From Emydura subglobosa (Eukaryota > Chordata > Testudines > Chelidae), in NCBI GenBank assembly GCA_007922225.1, contig ML679970.1, forward strand, positions 38,175,460-38,239,459: DNA of 64,000 nt. The letters are read 5' to 3'. The notes below the pieces were generated by a model that ran no database searches, had not been told where the DNA came from, and worked only from the letters and a program-made list of their open reading frames with translations. The translations under genes were made by a program, and so were the position numbers. This document shows positions 45,261 to 56,472 of the stretch, piece after piece; position 1 is the stretch's first letter; every line of letters starts with the position of its first letter.

Positions 45261-46884
45261 TTTGATCCAAATGGCTTAAAGCTCTGGGGCCTGGGAAATT
45301 TAAAAAAAGTGTCTTGACATTTTATAAAAGCCCTTCTTGCAGAATTTTAACTCCTCTATTGGACACGCAGATGATCTGAGCACTTCCAAACCTCAGATAG
45401 GGTCTACTGAGTGAAGATTCATGTTAGTACTTGAATAATCTGGAAAGCTTCACTCATCCCTAGTCATTAGAGGCTTGACCCAAAGCCCACTGAAGTCAGT
45501 GGAAGTCTTTGTATTAACTTCAGCATGTTTTGCACCAGACTGTAGCACCTAGGCTGCATCTGAAGTAGGACTACCAGCTCTGAGACACTAAATCCTCTAA
45601 CTACTTTATCTAAACCTCTCCATCTGCTACAGGTAGAGATGGGGCTGAGCTGCAGAGAGCAGACCCAGATCCAGACTTTCCTCAATATTTAAGAGTGTTC
45701 AAATCCAGGGGCTTGGTAAGGCCCAGTGTAGAGACAGGAGTTAGTCATGAAGTTTGGGCCCGGGTCTGTTTCCAACCATCCACCCAACTTTGAAGTGTTC
45801 AGGGCCAGGGTGTTGGCTCAGACCCAGCTCATTACGAATGAAATGGACTTTTGCTGCTTCATGCAGTCCCCCATGCAAATGAATGTACTTTATAAAACCA
45901 TCGTGTAAAATGGTCACACTTCGCAATCTCTGAGAGGAACTGAAACAGCCAGGGACACTCCAGATCAGAAGTGAGGTGCAATGGAAGAGCTGAAGCGAGG
46001 AAAAGTACTGGATGAGCAGGTTGGGCCACAGAGGTCAGGACTCAGCTTCATAAGCAAATCTCTCTGGCTATTTAGGTGTGGATTTTCAAAGGAGCATTAC
46101 GGAAATAGGCCTCCAAGCCCCATTATTAAATTACGGGGGTTGGGTACTTCACTCCCATAGGCTCCTTTGAAACTCATCACTGTGAACCCAGCATGTCTTT
46201 GTGAGCATGGGAGCCTGTCAGTGGCACCTGGTAGAGAGCCCACCCTACTGTAGCTCCCATCAGGCCTCACATATTCACAACCCCCAACATACAGTTGTGA
46301 TCATATGGATCTAAAAGGTGCTGTGTAAGGCATCATGGATAGACTGGTAACATCGTTACATGATGTGTATCTGAATTGTGTACAAAGAGGTGGTGCCAGA
46401 AATATGTTCTGAAAACGTGGGAGGCAGTGCCTAAACCCAGCCTGCCTTAGAAAAAGGAAGGTGGATGAGGCAGAGACCCCACAGGTGTGTGAATTGAGTG
46501 CCTGGGCTTAAGAGAAAGCCAACTGACTGCTTTAGCAAAGAAAGTGGTTCTGCTGTGGCCCAGCTGCTCTCTGACTGCCTGACCACTGACACGGAGGTGG
46601 GTGGAATACACTGTATTTGGCAACCGTAAGAATGGTAGCTTATCGGAGAGTCTCAGCCGGAGGGGGCTGAGCCAAAAGCCCATTGGAGTCAACATGAATC
46701 TTTCCTCTGCCTTCATCTGAATGGGTATGGAGATTGAGCTCTCTTATCATGACAGAAGATCACTATAGATGGGGGATGAGGCGCATTAGCAGGTGGTCAG
46801 GGGAAGTGTATTCTGTACATGTTCTGCAGGTAAGAAGATAACTGGAATGAAATTTGCTTAAAAAAGCCACTGAATTTACTGATC
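45261..46884. other. No gene; class 1 palindromes and unassigned DNA
   Basis: Class 1 palindrome copies lie at 45478-45525 ('aaagcccactgaagtcagtg') and 46668-46700 ('aaaagcccattggagtcaac'). A class 3 piece lies at 46070-46175. The stretch 46190-46620 may be repeat-derived ('aaggcatcatggatagactg'), but I cannot assign it. Confidence 0.4.
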
Positions 46885-46990
46885 ATTATTGAGAGCCAGA
46901 TTCTCAGCTGATGTAATGATGCATAGAACACTGATGCATAGGTGTCACTGGGTAGAACAATGCCCATTTATATCAGCAAACAGCTGAGCC
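46885..46990. repeat. Palindromic repeat, class 2
   Basis: 'gccagattctcagctgatgt' and 'atttatatcagcaaacagct' are the paired ends of a class 2 copy, with a decayed centre. Confidence 0.4.
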
Positions 46991-47252
46991 AGTGTCTCCT
47001 CCTACTTGCCATTTAGGTATTCTTTTCTTGATCAGAGCATGAAGTCACCACCGAAGTGTTGTCAGCCTAAGGTCACTGCTTTCTTAATATGAACACAGAA
47101 AGCTGGGAGCTTTTCTTGATGCTCTACCAAACTGAAAGAAGAAATCCCTCTAGCAACAAGACTGCTAGGTACTCCACACTTTTGAGAATCAGACCCATTA
47201 GGCCTTAATTCTGCATTACATTTAATGGGATTACTCACCAGAATCACACATT

Positions 47253-47740
47253 TGTCACAGCCTGGAAATGTGCAGGCTGGCCTAATGGTTATGACCAGGA
47301 CTCAGGCCTAGTGGTCGGAGCAGGAGTAGGGTGTCAAGCCAAAGCTCAGAGCAAGACACTAGGCATCAACCAAAGGCCAGAACCAGAGTCATGAGTCTAG
47401 TTACAATTTGTAACTGGAATCAGGGTTCAGGAGTCAAGCCAAGGGTCAGGGCCAAAGAACAGAGCCCAGATCCATAGCAGGAATCAGTATCAGGATTTGT
47501 TGTAGCAGCAAGTCAAGTACCGCCAAGTTGCACCGACAGCTTCCTGGAACTTCCTCTATGCTTAAATAGTGCACGTGGACCAATCAGATGTCCTGGGGAT
47601 GCTGCCCATGGGGTCTTCCGTGGGCAGCACTTTGTCTGCCAGGATTTATAGTGCCTTGATCATGGTTCTGCTATGGCTGGAGGTATGGACACATCAGTTT
47701 CCTGCTGCCCTGCAGACCTGAGTTCTACTCTTTAGACCCA
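47253..47740. repeat. Probable LTR with internal short repeats
   Basis: Starts TGTCACAGCCTGG. Between 47330 and 47490 are several variants of 'gtcaagccaagggtcagg'-like words. Downstream come a CCAAT-type box 'gaccaatcaga' (47579) and TATA-like 'tttatagtgcc' (47645), the usual order of an LTR promoter. I cannot place the 3' end or a target duplication. Confidence 0.35.
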
Positions 47741-47762
47741 TCTGTATTCAACAAACCACGTG

Positions 47763-47855
47763 CTAAAATTTAAGTATATGTTTTGTTGACTAAGGACAAT
47801 ATTACTTGTATGTTTAGAGTTAAGCACATGCTTAAGTACTTTACTTAGTCAGGGT
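47763..47855. repeat. Palindromic repeat, class 1, 'aagcacatgcttaag' subtype
   Basis: 'aatttaagtatatgtttt' opposes 'gagttaagcacatgcttaag', with 'actttacttagtcaggg' at the right end. Confidence 0.4.
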
Positions 47856-47859
47856 GTTA

Positions 47860-48370
47860 ATGGAGGTGCCTAACCATGGATTTGGGGTCCATTTTTTCAA
47901 AACGTGCCTAAAGCCCAGAGCCACGAAAGGTAGTCAGGTGCCTAGTCTCCATTGATTTCAACTGGGGCCGAGGCTCTGGGCTCAAGTGACTTAGGGTGTC
48001 CAAGTCCCACTGACTTTCAATGGGATTTAGGACTTGTCCACACCATGGGGTAATGCACTCTGGAGGGGTATGGGGTGCATTTCTGAAGGGTTATGATGTG
48101 TTACACACTGGTCTGTGTAGACCCTGCTGGTGTGCTTTAATGTTTGAAACAGCACTATGTTAAACTATATGAAGGAGCTTTTAGATTCTGCTTAGGCACA
48201 CTACACAGACAAATTAAAGTGCCACCAGTCAGTGTGCTTGAGAAGTCACACTGCTATAGAGCACATTATCCCACCATGTGGACAAGCGCTTAGACTTTTA
48301 AAACACTAACACGCATTGGAAAATTTCACCCTTGGTGCCTAACTTTAGGCATCCACATTTCAAAACACTG
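47860..48370. repeat. Class 3 repeat interrupted by a miniature element
   Basis: 'gggacttaggtg'-type blocks before 48029 ('caagtgacttagggtgtcc', 'ctgactttcaatgggattta') continue after 48292 ('gacttttaaaacactaacac', 'ggtgcctaactttaggc'). The miniature element at 48030-48289 separates them. Confidence 0.45.
48030..48289. mobile_element. Harbinger-type miniature element with TTA duplication
   Basis: Left end GGACTTGTCCACACCATGGG and right end (reversed) GCGCTTGTCCACATGGTGGG form a terminal inverted repeat extending into 'ataatg'. Perfect TTA duplications lie at 48027-48029 and 48290-48292. It is 260 bp and non-coding. 'ttatcccaccatg' near its right end matches the subterminal motif of the larger Harbinger elements. 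Confidence 0.82.
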
Positions 48371-48470
48371 GCCTCAACCTCTGTGCTTCTGTTTCTCCCC
48401 CATAGAATGGACTCTTTACAGTGGATTTATGAGGATAAGTTAATGTTTGTAAAGCATTTTAATCGGATGA
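48371..48470 (+). repeat. MIR-like SINE tail fragment
   Basis: 'ctctgtgcttctgtttctcc', 'gatttatgaggataagtt' and 'gtttgtaaagcattttaa' match the forward middle-to-tail order. Confidence 0.5.
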
Positions 48471-49109
48471 AATGTATGACAATTAGGGGATAATTATTGA
48501 ACTGATTAAAAGACTCAACTACCCAACCTGAACTGAATGAGAAAATTGAAAGCCAGATAATAATGTGCCAAGAGCCTAAGAAACAATCCATTAATAATTA
48601 CTGTTGATTTCTAGTCCTTAAAATAGTGGCCTGTTTACAAAATCAGCTTTCAATCATGATTCTGTAAATAACCACATGGTGCGGTACAACCATATATTGA
48701 AAATGAGTCAATGTTTTTATTTCTCCCAGTACATACTGCAGAAGCCACTGCAACACTTCACTGCCTCTCCATAAATAAGTCCTCTCTCTCTCAACCACAT
48801 GGACACAGTGTTCCAGTACAATCATTAAGGGCAGTCCAATGTAATTTAAACACATTTACAGACTCCACAATAAATGATCTCTGGCATCAACCCTTTGTAT
48901 GAGTAAACTGGTCCCCTGCAGTCAGAGGACCCCCAATGCACTTATTTGTGACTATCCCTTTCCTTCCTTGGCTTTAATTAGAAGTCATCCTCTACTTAAT
49001 GATGGCATCGCTCAACTAGGATCCTATTTACATGGTAAGCTTCTTGCACCTTGTGGCTAGGCCATGATTTACACTGCTTGCAAAAGCTCACAGGTCTGAG
49101 TTCACCAAA
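48471..49109. other. No recognisable feature
   Basis: No gene or named repeat. Confidence 0.35.
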
Positions 49110-49910
49110 GCACATGCCTGACTTTAAAACATGTAGTCCCATTGAGTTTAACAAAGTACCTATGCATGTTATAGTAGATTTTTGAATCAGGACCAGAGCA
49201 TATTGATTACATATAATAAATAATGATTAATATGTTAATGATTTATTTTTCTGAGAAAAGATCATGTAGTGGGTATCCAGATGAAGATTGTTAGACAAAT
49301 TTATATGTATCATTTGTGCTTGCAGTTCATTGCTGGTACCCAAAGCTAGCATTGCAGCTGTTTTAATCCGTGCCAGCTCCTTAGCAGGTATAAATTGTCC
49401 TAGCGTCATTTTCTGCAGTGGAGCTATGCTGATTTATAGCCAGCTGAGGTTCTGTCCATCATGCTGGATTTGCTGTTACAGGTAAAGGACAAAGGGTAAC
49501 ATTCTCACAAGTGCCTAAGTGACTTAGGACTCTAAATCCCATGGTCTGTCAATAAGGCTCCTACTCCCTTAAAGTAAAATGCACAGGGCCAGTAACTCAT
49601 TTTTCCTTACACTGCTGCGAATCAGGAGTAACTCTACTAAAGCACATGTAGTTACACTGGAGTAAGTGAGAGGAAAAAAATCAGACCCATATTGTGCTGT
49701 CCATCACAAAAGGGTCTATCCACAGAACTGTCAAATAAGGATGAAGCTGGTAAGAGTTACTTTTATTGCCATCTGCTGCTACCATCAGTTCTTAAGGAAA
49801 CTGACAGAAAAACATTCAAAAATAGTATCCTAAAGCCAAAGCTTTGCCTGGTGTAAATGGGCGTCACAAGAGACGCACTGATTTACACCCATTGAGGATC
49901 TGGCCCTGTA
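49110..49910. repeat. Cluster of palindromic repeat copies
   Basis: Class 1 piece at 49110-49195 ('aagcacatgcctgactttaa', 'gtcccattgagtttaac'). Class 3 piece at 49500-49560 ('caagtgcctaagtgactta'). Class 2 pieces at 49600-49690 and 49840-49910, the last with 'ctggtgtaaatgggcgtcac' opposing 'gcactgatttacacccattg'. The intervening sequence (49200-49500) is unassigned. Confidence 0.45.
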
Positions 49911-52070
49911 ATATCTATAGGCCAAATCCTGCAGTCCTTTCTTAGGCAAAGCACTCATTCTTCTTTCCATCACCTCCCCAAACACCTTTGAAAGCCATGT
50001 TGCTCTCCCTTTGTTTGCATTTTGCTGGGATGGATCTCAGTGGTCTCCTATTTATGTTATGGAATTCCCCATCAAGATTCCTCAAGGGCCTTTCGGGTTC
50101 CCTCGGGCAACTTCCCCACAGTCAGAGGCTCTGGATGCTGCGCTCTTAAACCTTGCACATATTTCAGAATCGAGTTGCTCTTTGATCTTACATCCTAGAA
50201 GCTCCTTAAGTTTCACTGTTGGCTCATATTCCATGAGGAGGTCTAGGCAGACCAGTCCCTGGCTCTGTTAAGGCAGTGCTATCAAGTTAATGGTACTGGA
50301 GAGCAATCTTGTGTGACCCCTGGAAGCATGTTCCCTCTTTACTTTTTCCATACAGTTAATCATTAAACCCTTTCACAGTCACCAGAGGTGCTGGCCTCTC
50401 TACAAGCCACCCTTATCTGCCATATTTATTTCCTGATCTGCTTTCTCTTAACTATCTGGCAGACTTAAAGCACCCAGCAATCACCTGATGGCTTTTATTG
50501 CCCTTTATTCCAGGCCAAATAGGTCTGTGCTGTGTCAGCTACAATATTTACAGCATGTTATTTCTCCTTGCCCACGCACCAACGTAAAAGATGTTTTGCC
50601 CTTTCCCTCTGTCTTTACATTGTCCCTCATTCTTCAAAGCAGCATGTATTGCAGTAACACATCTCACCATTTCTTATCTCCACCTCCCTCCCGCTCCCCA
50701 AAAGCCAGTTCCTGTAGCCTAACGAATACCACCTTCCCTTTCCCGCCAGCTCCCTCTAGCTAACGTTCAATACACTGCTATGCACAGCTTTTTAGTTTTA
50801 CAGAATTTATCTATTTTTGCATTTCTCCCCTTCTTTCTTTCTCCCCACAAAGCCCTAATTCACAAGTGAAGGATGAAGAAATCAAAGTACTAAGTCTAAA
50901 AACATCACTTACAATGTTGGCATTAAGAAGTTTGCCCTTCAGTAGAACAGACAATAACTATGAATACCTCAGGCTGTCCCCTGGATTACAAACAGCAGTA
51001 CTGGTGGACTAATGGTGTAGCTTATGTCATTTGCCATAGATGGATTCACAACATCAGCCTACAGCTTATTGTAATTTTGCATATATGGGGCCAGCTCCTG
51101 AGATCCTAACTCAGTGGAGCCAATGGAAGTTTTCCTGCTGAGAAAAAACTGAATAACAACGACCCTAAGCCTATGAGAATTTTGCCAGAGTAATTAAAAA
51201 CAGAGGACCTAAGGATTCAACTCCTAATCCAGCTCCCAGGAGCTGGACTAAGCCACTCACTCCATAGCGTATACTGGACAGTGGCTTCCAGCACACACCT
51301 GACCTAGGATACAAAAGATGTTCCAGTGCAGAGCAAATATTATGCAGAAGACATCCTATGCTACATATGGAAAAAGTTTTACAAGAGCAAAGAAAACAGG
51401 CATGTGGTATTTCATGATCAAGGTCATTTTCCCAGTGGTGCAATGACATCTGAGACAAAGTCCTGGAGCGTAAGAACAAACGTGCATTGTGGGGGGGATT
51501 TTCTCTTTGCTGCTTATGTTTATGTGAATATGTTTTAGGGGAATTCAAAACCACTGAACAGGGGATGTACATGGAATAACCCTGAGGCAGGATTATATTG
51601 CAGTTACTTAGCCCCAGCATATGACAAACGGCTGACTCAGCAGGTAGCAAAAACAGATCAGAGACTACAATTGAAAACCTTTAGAGAGTTTCCTCTTTCT
51701 GGAAAGATATTCACTCAGAATTGCCAGTAATTCAGAGAATTTTCAAACATGAACAAGAGACCAGGAAATATTAGACTTATATGATCCCCATAGCAGCAGA
51801 GAACCAGGTCAAGTTAGCACTGAATGTCTCACCAGGGATTCTTATGATTTGGGAAGGTGACTGAGTACAAGAGATCAGAGCACAGCATCTGTCCCAAAGA
51901 AATGAAAAATGGGCCACATCCTGAAGGCAAGACTCTGTGGATCCAATTCCGATCACCACTTCCACCATCGTAAACGAGGAGTCACTCGGGGAGAGTCAAC
52001 AATGCATATAACCAGTGGAAGAGCACACTCAGTTTCCCTGACCTCTGTGGAAGATTTGTGTGAGTAAGGA
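49911..52070. other. No gene supported
   Basis: The longest frame is 159 codons on the minus strand (51171-51650), with no motif or splice context that I recognise. A class 1 half-site lies at about 51090-51150. No RNA gene is seen. Confidence 0.4.
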
Positions 52071-52074
52071 CTAA

Positions 52075-52275
52075 GGGTACGTCTACAGTGCTAATTCAAA
52101 AACGATAGCAGTGAAGCGGCAGCAGTGCAGACTTAGTATGGGCTTTGCACACCTGCTCGGGCCCCTGGATATGGCCTCACTGCTATTGTTATTTGAGTTA
52201 GCTAGATCAAAGCTAACTCAGGCGTGGCTACACGTGCTGCAGTTACACCACTAACCGCAGTCTATGCAGACCAGG
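52075..52275. mobile_element. Harbinger-type miniature element, 0.2 kb
   Basis: Left end GGGTACGTCTACAGTGCTAA and right end (reversed) CCTGGTCTGCATAGACTGC are decayed versions of the Harbinger ends at 35253/39418. The left flank is TAA and the right side has TTA two bases beyond the end. Inside, 'gagttagctagatcaaagct' is palindrome-like. No coding capacity. Confidence 0.65.
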
Positions 52276-53199
52276 AGTTAGGGTTTCAGGGTTTGGTCCG
52301 GCCCTTGAGGAGTTTGCACTACTGTTCAATCCAGCAAAAATCTCACTTTTTTCAGAGGTTTGTGAAAAGCAAAAAACAATTAGCACTAGTGATGAGCCTT
52401 AATCAGCCACCCAGAGCTAAATACCCATGGTGGAGGGTGAAATTCCTTATTCCAATGTTGATTTCAATTTTCATAACAGAGTCAAAGCTAAACACCAATT
52501 CCAACCACACCAGAAACTGAAGTATTCAAAATCCAGACCCAGCTCTGAATTGCGTAGCAAGAACTAATCCCAAGTGAGCACATTTCCTTGGACTTGAAGT
52601 GGAACATAAGTAGCAGTGTAGCCAGGAGACCTAGGAGGAAGCCTCCAGCTGAGCAAACAGATAGGATTCATGCTATGATTGTCTTGGCTGGAAGCAGTTT
52701 TTGCATCTCTTACTGTTTGGCTGACAATCATGTAGGGTCAGGCAGCAGTGGGGGATGGTAACTTCTTTTTATTTCCCTTAAAGAGGACTCTTCCTTCTCA
52801 CTGGAGAGAGAAGAATCTGGCACAACTGGTCAGACATTTCTGGAATCTGAGGAGTGGGGTGAATACTGAGTCACTGTTAGCATGTTTAACCTTCTGCTCA
52901 TTTCAAACCAGTCAGTTCTGAAGCACTTTGGCAGAATGAAGTGAGCCTGTGTGACTCATCGTGCAACCCAGAGGACCACCAAGGAGAAATATCAAACATG
53001 GTGTGCTCCAAGGGTGTAATTTATAAGTTATGCGCACACATGTGCATAAAAGAACTTGCACGTTCATGTGCCTGTCACATGTGCAATTCCCCATTTTGCA
53101 AGAGTAAATGTTCATTTTTGCTTTTCCAGTCATCTCTGAGATAAATGGTGTCCCTCTAATCTGTACAATCAAAGAGCTAAAATTTGGAAAAGCAATCCT
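52276..53199. other. No recognisable feature
   Basis: Opposed frames at 52912-53172 and 52941-53144 overlap; neither has a motif. Confidence 0.35.
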
Positions 53200-53275
53200 C
53201 TACTGTCTTGCACGGCACCTAGCACAAAGGGGCTGTGGATGGTGTTGCTCTTAGATGTCGCCATCTTTTTTATTA
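53200..53275 (+). repeat. MIR-like SINE tail fragment
   Basis: 'cacggcacctagcacaaagg' and 'gttgctcttagatgtcgcc' match the forward tail. Confidence 0.45.
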
Positions 53276-53884
53276 CACAAATCTTTCTTGGGCTCCTCTT
53301 TTTTCTTTTTAAGTAATTTTAAATTTGAGAGAGTTTAATGCTGGTGAAATATGCTAGATTGGCAGCTGTAGAGACAGATATCCTCTGTTTAGCCACAAAT
53401 AGCTTACCCTTACACTGCTATCTGCCCATGTGCTCTGACTCCTGAACTGGAGAGGTCTCTTCTAAGGATAAGGCTGGAGTTCCAGCCCAATGAGTCTTGG
53501 CCTCTCTGTTGAGACTGCCAACAATGGTGGTGGTTACTTACTGTTATGTGAACTCCAGTCAAATGGGGACGGAAATCAACTTGCCCAAACTCCTTTCACA
53601 CTAGTTCCTGAAAAGCCAATAAGGGGCTGGAGGAAGGAGCAGTTTCTTCTTCATTCAAAATGTCTCATCCTTATTTTAATTATATGGCAACTTTTTTAAG
53701 CCAACAGTTGAATCAACGATCCAATGATATTGGCCCAGTGTGAGCCAAAGTGATAAAAATGAAAGCAATGTTTGCCATTTATTTAATACCAGTTATTCAG
53801 TTTGTGAGGTTTTGATTGAATTTGACAAGGGACCAGATTTACCAGCGATCAACTTAAACAGAAGGCACTGTATATATAGTGTTT
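53276..53884. other. No recognisable feature
   Basis: No gene or repeat recognised. Confidence 0.35.
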
Positions 53885-54000
53885 ATTATTTGTACTGCAG
53901 TTGTGTCTAGGGGCCCCAACCACAGCCCAGGTATGCCAGATGCTGTACAAAAACATAACAACGAGATGGTCCCTGCCCCAAAAAGTTTACACTCTAAATC
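53885..54000 (-). repeat. MIR-like SINE tail, well preserved
   Basis: 'attatttgtactgcagttgt', 'ctaggggccccaaccacag', 'gccagatgctgtacaaaaac' and 'ccccaaaaagtttacactc' give the tail in reverse. It is the best-preserved tail in the window and a useful reference for the others. Confidence 0.7.
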
Positions 54001-54627
54001 ATTTCAGTCATACATTTAGGGGGTCATTTGAACCGATGTGAGCAATCACTATATATTTGACAACATACAGCAAATCCAGTTCAGTTCACTGAATTCTGGG
54101 CTGTTGTGCTAACTTTTCCTTGACTTAGCCACATTTGTATTTGATTTAGGAGTTGATGGAGGTGGTATTTTCTAGTCTGACTCCTTTCGAATGGTTCAAG
54201 GCGGGACATTACTTCTGTCCTGGTTGTATTTTGATTGCTGCTCTCTGTACCAGGTTATCTCAGAACACTGCATCGGGGCCCTGGTTAGCTCCTTCTCAGC
54301 CGACATTACCAAGAGTAGCATCAACAGCATATAGGAATCAGGCAGCGGCTGCTGGAGCTGAGAGAAGTTTTTTCAGTGAATAGTAAGTTTGCTAAAAAAT
54401 GCCATTTTGGGGCAACCCGAACTATTTGCATATTTTGTTTTTTTCAGCAGGAATTGTTATTCACTCAGCTCTAGCTGCTGCTGGGTTACTGAGACCCAAT
54501 GCTTCCTAGTACGTTGCAAATGCATAGATCAGGCCTTCCAGAATTCCCCTAGCATCCCAGCCATGTGTGCAACCCTACAGGAGGGGTGGGAGTTCCTTTT
54601 GTCTGAGTATCTCTGTATGTGCCAGCA
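54001..54627. other. No gene supported
   Basis: The 124-codon frame at 54389-54763 runs into repeat R and is not a gene. Nothing else is seen. Confidence 0.35.
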
Positions 54628-54855
54628 GGGCCCAAGCATAACTTTTTCGGGCCCAATACAAACTTGTAACACGGGCCCCCTCCCACTCACATATCATAAT
54701 CCCTCATCCCATACATACAATAGATACAGGGAAATAAGTTTCTATAAATATCCTCAGGCATGATCTACAATTTAGCCTCAATTTTTTCTTCATGGTAATG
54801 GGGGTTGCAGCCTGAGCCGGGCCCCCCCGGGCCTCCGGGCCCTAGTAAAGTGTAC
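54628..54855 (+). repeat. Unnamed GC-rich repeat R, copy 2
   Basis: 'tcgggcccaatacaaacttg', 'taacacgggccccctcccac', 'aatgggggttgcagcctga', 'gggcctccgggccctagta' and 'aaagtgtacacct' match copy 1 at 42178. Between the second and third blocks this copy has about 110 bp that copy 1 lacks. It ends in a long C run. Confidence 0.65.
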
Positions 54856-54857
54856 AC

Positions 54858-54938
54858 CTCCCCCCCCCCCCCCCGGGGGGGGCCCGGGTGCCCCAGAGGG
54901 GAAAAAGACCTTTTGGGAAACTTTTTTTTTTTTTTTTT
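54858..54938. other. Homopolymer tract, doubtful sequence
   Basis: A run of about 16 C, then 8 G, CCCGGG, and further on a run of about 18 T (54921-54938). Such stacked homopolymers often mark sequencing or polishing trouble. Positions and lengths here should be treated with care. Confidence 0.6.
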
Positions 54939-54967
54939 ATGGATAATTTTCATCCTCATTATCGTTT

Positions 54968-55095
54968 ATTTCTAATAGCGCCCTCAACATACCAGGGGTT
55001 TTCCAAACATGAAAGAAGACGCAGCCCCAAACAGTTTACAATCTAAAATGCAAACAGACAGACAACAGAGAAGAGCAAGGCAAAGGTGGAAAATA
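54968..55095 (-). repeat. MIR-like SINE tail fragment
   Basis: 'tttctaatagcgccctcaac', 'gcagccccaaacagtttac' and 'aaacagacagacaacagag' follow the reverse tail order. Confidence 0.5.
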
Positions 55096-55106
55096 AACTA
55101 TACTTA

Positions 55107-55223
55107 GGGTGACCAGATGTCCCGATTTTATAGGGACAGTCCTGCTAGTCAGAGCTTTTTCTTATACAGGCGCCTATTATCCCCAACCCCCATCCTGATT
55201 TTCCATTCTTGCTCTCTGGTCAC
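55107..55223. mobile_element. Short miniature element with GGGTGACCAGA ends
   Basis: Left GGGTGACCAGATGTCCCGAT; right end TCTGGTCACC, giving a 10-bp perfect inverted repeat. TTA lies on both sides (55104-55106 and 55224-55226). It is 117 bp and non-coding. I recognise the style as a very abundant reptilian MITE, though I cannot fix its superfamily. Confidence 0.8.
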
Positions 55224-55344
55224 CTTAACTGTACCAGAGAAGAGGATAAAGTGGTAATAAGCCACATTTGGTACCTGCAATTGCTTGCTGTCCTTTAGAT
55301 TCTCTTATCCCTCATCCCATTTGCCTTGGTTAATTACTTGTTAA

Positions 55345-55665
55345 AGCAGTCAGGAAATTATTTTTTCATCTTTGAAAAATTTTGATGAAAAACAAGTTTT
55401 TGTGTTTGTTTTCATCAATTTCTTTTTCTAAAAAAAAAGAAAGAAAGCTTTTTTGGGGTTTCACTGAAAACCCAAGAACTTGAAAACTGAGAAACTGGGG
55501 ATGGAAGGTTTTGGTTACTGAAGACCTCAAAATTTTCAATTTTCTGGGGTTTTTTGACTGAAAATTGAGAATTTTAAACAAAGAGATATTTTCCATAAAA
55601 ACCATTACATTTAAATAAAAAAAAAAAATCCCATTGAAAAAAGGTTTCAAGTGCAAACTTTGGCC
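55345..55665. mobile_element. A/T-rich hAT-like element
   Basis: Dense A/T runs with 'caattttctggggtttttt', 'ttttgatgaaaaacaag' and a right side reading in reverse 'agatggccaaagttt'. This is like the AGGGCTGGYCAAA-type ends. The left end and target duplication are not visible. Confidence 0.4.
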
Positions 55666-55740
55666 ATCTGTATCACTTATGCTGGATCAGGAGAGGTGTC
55701 TGACTCAGAGTGGATCATAAAAGAAAGGTCAATTTATCCC

Positions 55741-56472
55741 TGTGACAGGTTGTACAAGCCCCGCACTGGTCCGGCCGGGGTTAATCCCACTCTGTGGGCC
55801 AAGGAGGCCACGCCCCCTCTGCTCTTCTGAGCATGCTCCACCTGCAGCCCCAGTACAATAGGGAACAGCCCAGCTCAGCTAAGGTAGACCTCTGAGGAGA
55901 GGGTGGGGGGAACGCACCTTGGAGGCTCCCACCCAGAAGCTGCCAGAGCCCCAGACCGCACAGGCCAAAAGCACCGCAACCCAGGCGGCTGCCTCACCAC
56001 CCCAAGGAGGCCCAGAGAGAACAGAGATGCTGAGAGCGGCAGCAACCAACAACCCCAGAGACCGGCAGACTTTGTCACCAGGAAAAGGGATAGGAAGTAG
56101 CCCAGAGGACTTAAACTTTGCTACAAGGTCGAAGAAGGGAACCCAGTCAGCGTGTTTCAGGAGGATCACTGCTGACTTGATAGCAAGCACCCCCGTTGCT
56201 GTCACAGCCCTGGGCTGGGGTTTGGAGGAGCAGGGAGAGCCCGAGCTCCCCTACTCTAGGTGCCACACACCCCTGGGTGATGCCCCACTCTCCCAATGTA
56301 CCATTAGACAACTTTGCCCTGACTGAAAGAGTCGTTCTATTGGTTCCGGCCACTAGGCCACACAGCCCAGACTGCAAAGGCAGACATATTCACTCAGGCC
56401 ACTAGGCCAAAGTGCCCTGGAACTCAGGGTGGGAAGTTATACCCAACCGTGGAGTTGCAATGCCCCATGACA
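55741..56472. mobile_element. LTR-type element, GC-rich
   Basis: Starts TGTGACAGGTTG and ends GCCCCATGACA, following the TG...CA rule. It is GC-rich with 'gccacgccccctctgctc' (GC box-like) near the start and a repeated 'ggccactaggcca' word at about 56347 and 56397. No target duplication was found and no protein domain recognised. The opposed frames at 55919-56326 and 55879-56205 owe their length to GC content. Confidence 0.55.

Noticed and set aside
51171..51650. 159-codon minus-strand frame
   Set aside because: No recognisable motif, mixed composition and no matching fragment elsewhere. Treated as chance.
55919..56326. 135-codon frame and an opposed 108-codon frame
   Set aside because: Both lie in the GC-rich LTR-type element, where stops are rare, and show no known domain.
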